Source: Rotaria sp. Silwood1 (taxonomy: Eukaryota > Rotifera > Eurotatoria > Philodinida > Philodinidae). Taken from it: 64,000 nt of DNA. Below are positions 51,349-61,681 of this stretch, piece after piece. The first letter of the stretch is position 1. Each line of letters begins with the position of its first letter. Location: the NCBI GenBank assembly GCA_905250075.1, contig CAJNOP010000016.1, forward strand, positions 2,295,908 to 2,359,907. The letters are read 5' to 3'. The notes beneath the pieces are model-generated. The model saw only the letters and a list, made by a program, of their open reading frames with translations. It was not told the DNA's origin and made no database searches. A program made the translations under genes and the position numbers.

Positions 51349-54300
51349 ATGGCTACTGATGTTCCTCGTGTTAGTGTTCAAGATGTTTTAAATTGTTCTT
51401 TTTCAGTTTGGTATCCAATATTTGAAAAACATTCTATTAAAAGGTAATCAATTTTTTTTTCTTTTACGAATAAATACATGACTTTATTATTTCAGTGTTA
51501 TTCTTAATTTAACTGATGATGTCTTGCAATATCTTCGATCGGATGAATTCTATCTACCAACTAGGTTTACTATACTTTGTTTTGTATATTGCATTAATTT
51601 CAGTGTGAATGTTTTAGTGCAAATGAAGCAATGGATGAAATGCGTCAAGCTAATGCTGAATCATCCGATGATGAAGATCATGTAAGAATGTCTTAATATG
51701 AATTATTTCTATTGTTTCTTTCTTGATAGTGGTCCGATGAAGATGCTGATAATGATTCAACGAAAAAAGTTTGATAACACATTTTCATTAATACAATTAT
51801 AATGAAATTATTTTAAGATTTCATTTCCAGAATTCGAACAAAAAATTAAAAATGTACTAGATCAATATGATGCTGTATTTCCAAAATTAAATTGGAGTAG
51901 TCCAAAAGTAATATACATAGCGGATGATCGAAAAATTTTCATACAATATGTTTGTTCATTATAGACCTTCTAGAAAGTATTTCTGATGAGTTAGGACATT
52001 AATTTTGTGCTCTTTTCGAATATGAACTTAGAAATGTTGTAACAATTTTTGTTCAAGAATAATGCAGGAATTTTTGAAAGACTTTAAAAATTACTTTTAT
52101 TAGTGAACCAACAGATTTTTCGTATATTCTAGAAGTCCCTTTTCACACATGTTAAAAATTGTCGGAGACTCTTGTTTTGTAGAGCAAACACTTCTCTACA
52201 AAATGTGAAATTGAACTAAGCCGTAGTTTCATCGAAGCATTTTTCATGAGCTCCATTTAACGTAAAACAGTTGTTGATTTTTCAAAAATAAGTATTTAGG
52301 AAAAACGAAAATTGGGGTACCTTGTTGAAAGACAAAAATAGTGTATTTTGTTGAATAGCTTCTGAGCTACAAACCAATGTATAAAGAGAGATCACAACTT
52401 TTTATTTCGAATCACAATAGTTAGAATACAAAGACTGAGGTAAAATTTCAAAAACCCTATTCGAAAAGAGCACAACATTCCAGCGAAATATGTTAACAAA
52501 GATAGAGTGAACTTTTTCAAGCTGTCACAAAACAATAATAATGTAGGATACATGTGAGGACTAATGTTCATTTTTTTAGAATATATCTATATCATAGCTC
52601 ACACCCTCAATGTAGTCGGTAGAAATTTTTTTAATCTATACAAAAAATGAACAAACATTTTGTCTTAAAATTTTTCTGATCACGTGTTATTCATTCTCAC
52701 GAAATATTTTATTTATATAGGATGCTCGATGGATGATTAGTGACAGTCGATTAAAATGTATGAATTTAGCTGATATTTTTTTACTATTGAAAAGTTCTGA
52801 TTTCATCACACATGATCTTTGTGAACCGTAAGCAAAACAAAAAAATTCTTTTTTTTTGCATTTACTTTACTTAATGTCATTTGATAACATAGATTTAAAT
52901 TTTGTCATGATGATACTAATAATTCATTATCAACAATTCAATATGTCCTTGTATTAAGAAAATGGTCAGCTTTACATCCATCAAAAGAATTTCGATGTTT
53001 TGTAAAAAATCATCGAATTATTGGTATGTTTTCGGCAATTCTTAAAATATTTGAAAAAATAACTCTACCCTATTTCGTGACCTACCTTGAATCAGAACAT
53101 CATAATCTGTTATCTTGTACTTCAATTTACTGCGCATCAAATAGTTTATAAGAAATTGAGTTTTTCTCAAATTTTGCTGTGTTGAAGATTCATATATTGA
53201 TCGTGTTCCTTAAGGAATATATATGGTACTCATAGACAGTGTAGTCCCTAAGATAAATTTATACACATTTTGTTTTTAAACTCTATTCAATAGAGTTATA
53301 GATGCTCTACAATAGTTTTCATCTATATGATATTTAGTGTGTGCAACTCTTTGCAACAGAACAAGTGTGTACTAACTTGAAACTTTCTCAAAAATTGAAT
53401 ACTATCAAGCCCTACCTGCTTCACAAATAAAATCTTTTGAAACAACTGGAACTCATTGTCAAATTTTGAGATGATTCCATCGAATAGTCTGTTGTCCTAG
53501 ATAAAGAAGCCAATATATAGACTATATTTTAACAATATTCAATGATCTTATTAAAAGTTTTATGTACCAATACTCAGTACAACATATCTAATGAACTGAT
53601 ACACATAACTTCTACATAAAACGAAAAAAAATTATTTTTAAAATCAATATGGAATATTTAAATATTTTAGTAGAATTTCATGTATAAATCAAATCTATAT
53701 ACTCGGAATAGAAATTCGAAAAAAAATAATAGCAGGCCTATATACTGTTAGATCACCCTTCAAGGGTCTAGAAGTGAAAAGTTTTTTAAAGCATTTATAA
53801 AGAAGTTATTTACATCAGGTCATCAAGGATATTGTGCTGATATTGGTACATGAAATTTTTAGTAGGATCGTTGAGTATTTTTTATAACATCGACTCCTTC
53901 GTATAGGAAAATAGGCTATTCTATTGAACAATCTCAGATATTGATAATGAGTCCCTGCTGTTCCAAAAGATTTTATGTGTGAAATATATCGGAAGTATGC
54001 AGAAACAATCGATGAAAACTGTTGAAGAGTACCTATAACGGTGTCTATCTGAGTCTAAAAACAAAATGTGTACAGGTTTGTTTTAGATACCACAATGTCT
54101 ATGGATACCATATATATTCCTCACGGAATAGGATCATTATATGAACCCTCAACACACCAAACTTTGAGAAAATTCGAAGTCTTATATACCATTCGATACA
54201 TTTCTAACTATTCTACAAGACCACAGATATGATATTCGGAGTCAAAAAAGGTCACCCAATCTGACGGGATCTTTTGTTTTAAATTATTATTGATCATTAA

Positions 54301-54930
54301 TATTAATATTATTATAGCTATTAGTCAACGTGATAGTGAAAATTATTATGATTTTATTGAACCATCAGCTAATCAAATAATGACTAATATAGTTGAATTT
54401 TTTAATACTCATATTCAAAACAAATTTCCATCTGTTGATTTTGTTGTTGATATTTACCGTAAAGATTCTGTAAATATATCTATTTTTAAAATTAACAACT
54501 TTATGAAATCATATTTTGTTTTTCTTGTTTTTCAGAATAAATTATATATCATTGATTTTAATCCATGGGGTCCAATGACCGATAGTTTACTTTTTGATTG
54601 GCCTGATATATTGACTTTATCATTACAAGTAAATATATTTATATTTTCTTTTTGTAGCATTCTGTTTTATTCTAGAACAACATTGAAAAGCCAGAATTTC
54701 GTTATGTCAATTCACATATTGGTATTAAACCAAATAGTTATACACAATATGCAGTACCAAAAGATATAGCTGATATATCTCGAGAACGTGATATTAATAA
54801 ATTAGCCGATGTCCTATCAGTAAGTTTATTAAAAATGAATAAGAAATTTAATATTTGATTCTTTTTTTGCCAGAGTCGAGTACAAATGCAAAATCATGAT
54901 ACGGAGAGTGACAATGAAGTGATCACTTAA
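51349..54930 (+). CDS. CDC123: CDC123 / D123, eIF2 assembly chaperone
   Basis: Eleven exons: 51349-51443, 51496-51564, 51618-51681, 51730-51768, 51818-51907, 52721-52827, 52893-53023, 54318-54469, 54536-54628, 54676-54819, 54874-54930. The product is 346 aa (human 336). Family signatures in order: FSVWYPIF near the N-terminus, an acidic Asp/Glu/Ser linker ([15 protein letters not shown]), [33 protein letters not shown], and the ATP-grasp metal/ATP motif IDFNPWG. The tail ends [11 protein letters not shown]123 binds eIF2-gamma and promotes assembly of the eIF2 heterotrimer for translation initiation. Introns 5 and 7 are swollen by two unrelated foldback elements; the other introns are about 45-70 bp. 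Exon 4 is only 39 bp. Confidence 0.95.
51913..52689. mobile_element. Foldback element, family G copy 2, in CDC123 intron 5
   Basis: ~777 bp. Its right end (AACAAACATTTTGTCTTAAAA then CTGATCACGTGTTA) and left end match the ends of the 43552-44333 element, and both carry the same internal blocks (AAAGAGCACA, TTTTTCAAAAA). The arms are more diverged than in that copy. TA bounds the right end. Confidence 0.7.
53065..54268. mobile_element. Foldback element, family I, in CDC123 intron 7
   Basis: ~1.2-kb inverted repeat, nearly the whole 1294-bp intron. GGAATATATATGGTACTCAT and ATGGATACCATATATATTCC are arms of one block. ACACATTTTGTTTTTA and TAAAAACAAAATGTGT are exact complements, and similarity continues inward (AATAAAATCTTTTGAAACA). 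No ORF. Confidence 0.75.
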
Positions 54931-55149
54931 TCGTTTTGTACTGTGTTCTGTAAAACTTTTTGTTTTGTTCAATGTTGTTATTTGTTAATACAGAAATCTT
55001 TTATCAAAGAAAAAAAAAAGAAAGCTATGTATTTTAAAAAATATTGAGTGGACAAAAAGTGTTTAATTTTACTTGAATTCATTAATAGTATAGGATGAGT
55101 TTCTAAATCTTGATCTCAATAATTCTTTATCTTTTTTTCCTATGCATAG

Positions 55150-56100
55150 TACTAGGTGGATAGAAATATTATTCCATGGGCGTAACGCTATAATTTCAAA
55201 TAGCAATCATAACAAATTTTATACAAAATTAAAGCGCATAAAAAACGGGGCCTATCAGTGCCAAGTAGTAAGAGTTATCAAAACTTTTCAATGTCGAACT
55301 TAATAACTTTCTAGAAATTTTCCACTTTTTTGGCATAGAAAATTAAGACGCCAGTAATTTGAAAATGAAGTAAGCATTTTTTTTTCTTGGATATTTTTAC
55401 ACGGTTTGATAGAGCTCGTCGAGCTCTGCAAAACTGTATATATTAGAAATTCTTTAAGCCATTTTTCTGAGATAAATAATTCAAAAACCTACTTGAGAAG
55501 TATTAAAAAATGGTTAAAATTTCTTTTTTAGATGAAAGAAAAACATTCGATTTTTCAATAAAATTAGTTTTTCTCATGATTTTTACAGCTAAAAATGCTT
55601 TGAAATAAATTCATCAGATGCAGCGTTAAAAATTGTGTCTAATGAGTATATTCCAAAGCGTTTTTAGCTGTAAAAATCATGAGAAAAGTTAATTCTATTG
55701 AGAAATTGAATGTTTTTCTTTCATCTAAAAAACAAATGAGTTTTTTAATATTTTCCAAGGAGATTTTTGACTTGCTTATCTCAGAAAAATGGCTTAAAGA
55801 ATTTCTAATATATACAGTTTTGTAGAGCTCGACGAGCTCTATCAAATCGTGTAAAAATATCCAAAAAAAAAAATGTTTACTTCATTTTCAAATTACTGGC
55901 GCCTTAATTTTCTATGCCAAAAAAGTGGAAAATTTCTAAAAAGTTACTAAGTTCGACATTGAAAAGTTTTGATAACTCTTACTATTTGGCACTAATAAAC
56001 CCCATTTTGGGCGCGCTTTAATTTGGTATAAAATTTGTTATGATTGCTATTTGAAATCATAGCGTTACTCTTGTGGAATAATATTTTTACCCACCTAGTA
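55150..56100. mobile_element. TA-flanked foldback element, family J
   Basis: 951 bp, essentially two ~460-bp arms of high identity with a short loop near 55625. Ends TACTAGGTGG and CCACCTAGTA are exact complements, consistent with TA duplications around CTAGGTGG. Long blocks such as TAGAGCTCGTCGAGCTCT and AGTGGAAAATTTCTA recur in both arms. The youngest-looking insertion in the window. Confidence 0.85.
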
Positions 56101-56505
56101 TAATAGAATCATGTCTAAATCATTCTACAGATTTTTTATTGAATGAAACAATTCTCTGCCTGGGTATAAATCAGCACAGGTTAATAGAAATATACAGTAA
56201 GAGTTGCAGTTCAATCGTTCTTTACTCTACTTGGTAGCTGACGATACAAAAAATGCTTACCCTACACATATATCTATTTTTCAAGATAAATGAAATGATT
56301 CAAAATAATTATATGTCCTTGAGTTTGAAAGAAATGCAGCTAGAGTAACTAATTATAATTTGATGTTCATAATCTAGATTTGATTATATTAGTTATTGAT
56401 TCTTGATTATATATTGAAGAGATATGGTTAAATTTATTCAAATGAAATCAAAATAAATGAATAGTAAACTCGTACAATAAGAAATCTCGATAAACTATTT
56501 ACTTT

Positions 56506-56507
56506 AG
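56506..56507 (+). promoter_or_regulatory. Probable trans-splice acceptor, methyltransferase
   Basis: TTTACTTTAG ends two bases before the ATG at 56510, leaving no room for a normal 5' UTR in this exon. Confidence 0.5.
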
Positions 56508-56509
56508 AT

Positions 56510-57680
56510 ATGTCAAAAAGATTTTTTGAAACTACTGCACACAGTGACTTTTATGCACAATGTCGACCGACATATTCTACTGATATTATAAAGAAAATTC
56601 TTGATTATTTATCTGTCAAAGTATAGTATTTTCAAAATAAAAAAATAAACTAGCTTTGATATGTATATTTATCTGATAGCACACTATAAAGGATGATGAT
56701 TTAGCTATAGATATTGGTTGTGGAACAGGTCAGAGTACACTTTTACTTGCTCCATATTTTCGACGAATAATCGGTATGAAAATTTCAATTGAATTCAAAT
56801 CGTCATCTTTTTTTCCTAGGTTATGATATTAGTGAATATCAAATAAACAAAGCCAATGAAGATAATACGCATTCAAATATTAATTATAAGTATTTTGATT
56901 AATATAAAACATATGATAATTATACCAAATAAAAATCCTTTTTTTATTTTATAGAGTTATTATCGGCAATGACATTCCACATGAAGATTCATCATTAACT
57001 ATAATTATATCAGGTCAAGCAGCTCATTGGTTTGATCTTCCTCATTTTTATAATGAAGTTAAACGAACTCTTAAAATAAATGGTGTACTTGCTTTGTTTG
57101 GTTATGCATTTGTGCAAATATATGGTCGACAATCAGAACGATTGAATGAAATTATAACGAATGTATATTATAAAGAGGATAATAAAACTTTCAAAAACAA
57201 AAAACTTGTTTTTGATGATTAGTTTTATCAAAATACACTTGATGGATATGTTCAGAAGGAAAGTAAAGAAGTTTATTTTGGTCGTTATCGAGATGAGAAA
57301 TTTCATATTCCACTTTCATCAACTGATTTTATTCGGTAAATTGAATTAAAATAAATAAAAAACAATAAAAAAAAACTTCTTGTAAATGTAATAGAGATGA
57401 AAGTGTCATAATCCAATGTAAATGGTCAATTCGAAGATTATTAGGTTATATAACATCATGGTCCGGGACTCAACATTTTCTAAAACAACATCCAGAAAGT
57501 ACAATTTTAGATAATCTTCAGTTGGAGTAAGTAAATAAGTCAATAAATGACAGAATATATTTGATTTTTTTTTTTTGTTTTTGTTTTAGAATATTTAAAT
57601 GTCTTGATATATTTGATGATGAATATGAACTTGATCTTTCATTTGATACATTTATTTTAATGAATCGAAAAATTGAATAA
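56510..57680 (+). CDS. Class I SAM-dependent methyltransferase (trans-aconitate MTase-like)
   Basis: Seven exons: 56510-56620, 56680-56773, 56820-56889, 56955-57162, 57223-57335, 57395-57526, 57590-57680. The product is 272 aa. FYAQCRPTYS at the start and the SAM-binding motif I AIDIGCGTGQST are followed by GYDISEYQI (post-I acidic region). SGQAAHWFDLPHFYNEVKR and LKINGVLALFGY are typical of the Methyltransf_11 group that includes yeast TMT1 and the DDB_G0268948-type proteins. Substrate unknown, probably a small carboxylic acid or another small molecule. The in-frame TAG at 57220-57222 is part of a 60-bp intron ending in TTAG. The stop codon is overlapped by a poly(A) signal, and TRMT13 starts 31 bp later on the same strand. 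Confidence 0.88.
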
Positions 57681-57681
57681 A
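57676..57681 (+). terminator. poly(A) signal overlapping the methyltransferase stop
   Basis: AATAAA spans the TAA stop at 57678-57680. It is followed by a T-rich tract and an acceptor AG at 57707-57708. Confidence 0.5.
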
Positions 57682-57706
57682 ATCAAAATAACTTTTTCAT
57701 TGTTTT

Positions 57707-57708
57707 AG
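57707..57708 (+). promoter_or_regulatory. Probable trans-splice acceptor, TRMT13
   Basis: TTCATTGTTTTAG lies 27 bp after the upstream stop and 3 bp before the TRMT13 ATG. With so little space an independent promoter and a cis 5' exon are unlikely. Confidence 0.6.
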
Positions 57709-57711
57709 ATA

Positions 57712-60700
57712 ATGACGGATGAAAAAGTTTCTAATCGATGTCAATATGTATGTCCACGAAAACAACGACAATGTAAAATGTTTCCGTCTACACCTCTGTC
57801 TACGTATTGTATGGAACATGTACTTTATGATCCGGATATAGACGAGGTAAAATAAATAAATTACTTCTAACAAATAAAGTAGTTAATTATCAATAGATAA
57901 GTAAAGCTTTCAATTTATTATTAGAAAATTTTTCTTCTTGAATAAATGAACAGAACAAAATAGTTTGCCCTGCTAACATTTTTTCATAAAAACGTCATTT
58001 GAAATCGTTTACTAAATCTTTTGAAATGACATACAGCAAGTCTGAATTAAATTTGATTTCTTTTTCTTCTTTTCTTGATTAAGTCCACTGCAATTTGGAT
58101 TTTTTTTACACTTGATATACAGTGATAAAATATAAACATCACTACATTGCTTCATAAACTAATCATAGATAGCACAAAGTTCACAGAAGAAATAATACAT
58201 CAGAAAAACGATGACATATTTATTTAGTACAATGTATAATAAAAGTAAGCGGAGTTTTTTATCTCTCTCTTTTACTTTTGTACTATGAACATATGTAGCT
58301 TCAATGTTTGTATGAGTATTAAAAAAGTTCTTTTTTTTTCAATCTGTATATCTCCATAAATACTCAATCGATAGTTGAAGTAATATTTGTTCATAAATAC
58401 AAAAATAAAGGAAAGACAATAACTCGATTTACTCTTATTGTAAAAAGCAATACCATCTTTTCATTCTTTTGTGCTATGTACCAATTATCGAAAAAAAAAC
58501 TGCAGTGAACTTAAGCGAGGAAAACAAGAAGGAAAATTCGATTAAGATGTGTTGTATTATCTGTTATTTTCCATTATAAGATTGTTGAACAAATAAAATG
58601 AACTCATTCGCGAACAATGAATTTGACAAAAAAATAAGGTAGAAATTAGACATTGTCGTTAAGAATATCATAAAAGGCTTTTTTAAAGACATAATAGAAA
58701 ATTTCGGATCTTCTAATAGATCTATAGTCTTACAAAACTCTTCGAAACTATAGTTTCAAAACGATCATTTTTCATTTTTAGTTAATAAAGTAAAATAAAC
58801 ATCAGTATCTATCGTTCATAGTACTCACGTTTTAGATTTCGAATAAGTTTTTCTGATGTCTAACTGTGATAAAGTGTTTTCTTTTGTCTTTATTTACAAG
58901 TTTCAAATACAAAGTTCAACACATTTTCATTTCAAGGATTTTGTTAAATATATATAGAGCAAAGATATGAGTAACAGCAGTTTCTATAGGTCTAATTTAC
59001 ATATTGAAAATATATTGAAGTTAGAGAACACAAGGAAGGCTTGTTATTATATTTGGGCACATCTTTTCGTATTTCAAGACTAAAGATGTACAGAACGAAG
59101 TTTTTTGCTCCTGATCAGGTTCTATTCTGGTGATTTTAGTTTTTCTGACCATGGCCTAGAAAAACTCGATTTTTCGATTTATATAGCCCACCACGAGCAC
59201 TTTTTTTAGGTCATATCTCTTGAATGATACAACCTTTCTCATGTACTTCCAATCCTGACAAACTGTGAAGATGCTAGGAAAGAATTTTCTTACAATATTA
59301 ACTAGAACAAAGAAAAGTAAGATTGCGTAGAAAATCTTGAAAATAAAATTAAATTGAATAACACTAAATGAAAATTGAAATGATCAGAAAACAACTTTAT
59401 ATTGTCTTCGTGAAAAATCAATATAATAAAATTAACAGATTGAATTGCATCTTTAATTTCATCTTCCAATTAAACAAAACAAAACAAAAAAGTACTCTAA
59501 TTTATTTTTAGACTACGAAGAATTCGTTACGTATTCCATGTCCATTAAATCCTTTACATTCGATATCACCACATGATCTACAACGACATATTCGTAAATG
59601 TAATCAACGTCCTATTATTCTTGGTCCATTTCATCGACCTAATTGTAATTCGGGTCTTGAATGTGATAATCATGATGATTATCCAACAATTTTACAAGAA
59701 ATAACTGATGAAGAACTTCAAGAATTTATTATTCGTATGGAAACTATACATGATAATCTTGTTAAACAACCTCTAGAAAATAAACAAACAAATTTTGATT
59801 ATTACTTGTCAAATGTAAATGTTAATGAACTTGGAAATCGTGCACGAAAACATTTACAACAAATTGGATCATTAATAGCTCATATAGTTCAATTAGATCT
59901 TCTTCAAGCAAATACATGTTTTGTTGAAATGGGTGCTGGACGTGGTCAATTATCTCATGAACTTCATGCTTGTTTAAAACAAGAATCATCAGTTAATTTT
60001 GCACTTATTGAACGTGATCATCAACGTTATCGTTATGATGCACATCATCGTCATGAACATCAAGGTCCATCATTTGAACGTTATCGACTTGATATTCGTG
60101 ATCTTTATTTATCTGAATTACCTTCTATAAAAAATAATCAATTAGAAAAACATGTTGTTATTATAAGTAAACATTTATGTGGTGGTGCAACTGATCTTGC
60201 TTTACGTTGTGCTGTTGATGCTCAACGTAATTGTCACAATATTCGAGCTATTATTATTGCATTATGTTGTCATCATCGTTTATTGTGGAATGATTATGTT
60301 GGAAAAGAATTCTTTCATCGATTAAATTTAACACCAAAAGATTTTTCATTGATACGAACATTAACATCATGGTGTACAAGTGAAAATCGTCATAGAATGC
60401 CAAATGATGGAAAACGATCAACAATTGGTAAATAAACATAAAAATTTTTTTTTTGATAATTACAATAGGAACTAAGAAAGTTTTTTTTTTCCAACGTACC
60501 ATCTCTTATCATCAATACACTGGTACATGCAATTAAAATAGATCATCAAGATAGGATTTTGAAATCAATTTTGACAAAATCATCATGGACTGCTGAAGGA
60601 ATATCCTCCTCTTTTGAACTATTTGTGATTCTTCACGAAAGTACAACAGGTCGAGCTCAAATTTTTACCATCGATAGATTATCGACAATGGTCGAACTTA

Positions 60701-61681
60701 TGTTTGAGAAAAAAATTTTAAAAGCAGATCTTTAGAAATTTCTGAAGAAATCTTCAAAAATCATTTTTCTAGCTAGTACTTACCGTAGTTTTCTAATTAA
60801 AAGTTAAAAAATTGATATTTTTTTTAGCCCAATTGAGTAAAGTAAGACAGAGGCTCTCTGTAGCTCGATTGATTTTGTTGCGATAGTTCCGATTTAAGTT
60901 GACGTGAAAAAAAGTTTTCTAATTTTTATTTCATCAGTCAAGTTCAGTATATAATTTTCGAATTGTTAATTAACACAGTATGACAGGCATAAAGAACTGA
61001 GCAAATCAAGTCTGACTGAACCTGCTCAGTTCTGCTTCTATTTCTCTTCAGATGTAGGTTGAAAACTTGTGTTAGACAGAGATTAATAAACTAGCTTCTG
61101 TTTTCTATATCCCATTACCATGGGTTTTATTAGGCTATACTTTGTAGAAAAAATGACGTAATGCACTTGTTTGAACTTTGACTGCTCGTGGATTGTTTTA
61201 TAATAGTAGAACATTCGATTACGCTTCTTATTCTCGAGATCTCAAAAGTTACACATGAGTAACGTGTATTCTAAAACTTAATAAAAAGTCAAGTAGTTAT
61301 TAAATTTCAATCACACGATATTTTCAGTTGACTTTTTTGAGTATTAACGTCTATATTTTATTCTCTTACGCTCATCTTTTGTAGACTCTTTATTCCCAAT
61401 TCTAATAATATCATTTTCATGTACATATTTATTTTCATTTAGATGGTATTGCACTTCAATCTACTTCATTAATATCCAAAGATCGATCAACTTATTCCAA
61501 ACAACGTTTATTTTCTATTGAACAACAAGAAAAGATTGGTTTAAAAGCAAAACGAATTTTAGATTGGGGTCGAATAGAATATTTGAATGAAAATGGATTT
61601 AATGCTCATCTTAAAGTATATGTATCAAAAAATATTACACTCGAAAATATTGCTTTGATTGCAACATCCATGTCAACTTGA
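57712..61681 (+). CDS. TRMT13: tRNA 2'-O-methyltransferase TRM13
   Basis: Exons are 57712-57846, 59512-60427 and 61443-61681, giving 429 aa (human 481). In order: an N-terminal CCCH-type TRM13 zinc finger (CQYVCPRKQRQCKMF ending YCMEH); a CHHC (U11-48K-type) finger (CPLNPLHSISPHDLQRHIRKC); the SAM motif VEMGAGRGQLS (~183-193); SKHLCGGATDLALRC; and the family hallmark ALCCHHRLLWNDYVG. TRM13 methylates the 2'-OH of residue 4 in the acceptor stem of certain tRNAs, such as Gly, Pro and His. The C-terminal exon holds KAKRILDWGRIEYL. Introns of 1.7 and 1.0 kb are large for the window. Its tight spacing to the upstream methyltransferase suggests a co-transcribed pair. Poly(A) signal at 61727-61732. 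Confidence 0.95.
57847..59511. other. TRMT13 intron 1
   Basis: 1.7 kb. No ORF or clear inverted repeat. A block near 59190-59220 (CACGAGCACTTTTTTTAGG) vaguely resembles the end of the family B element, too weak to call. Confidence 0.5.
60428..61442. other. TRMT13 intron 2 with a small hairpin
   Basis: 1.0 kb. It contains a perfect 11-bp stem (AGAACTGAGCA at 60993 against TGCTCAGTTCT ending 61033) with a 19-base loop. No ORF. Confidence 0.5.

Larger units (their letters stand above)
54931..56509. other. Intergenic, mostly a foldback element
   Basis: 1.6 kb, of which 951 bp (55150-56100) is an inverted-repeat element. The remainder is the CDC123 3' UTR and the 5' flank of the methyltransferase, ending in the acceptor-like TTTACTTTAG at 56507. 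Confidence 0.6.

Noticed and set aside
57161-57349. Separate small ORF inside the methyltransferase
   Set aside because: It is an off-frame reading across a 60-bp intron (57163-57222) and the following exon.
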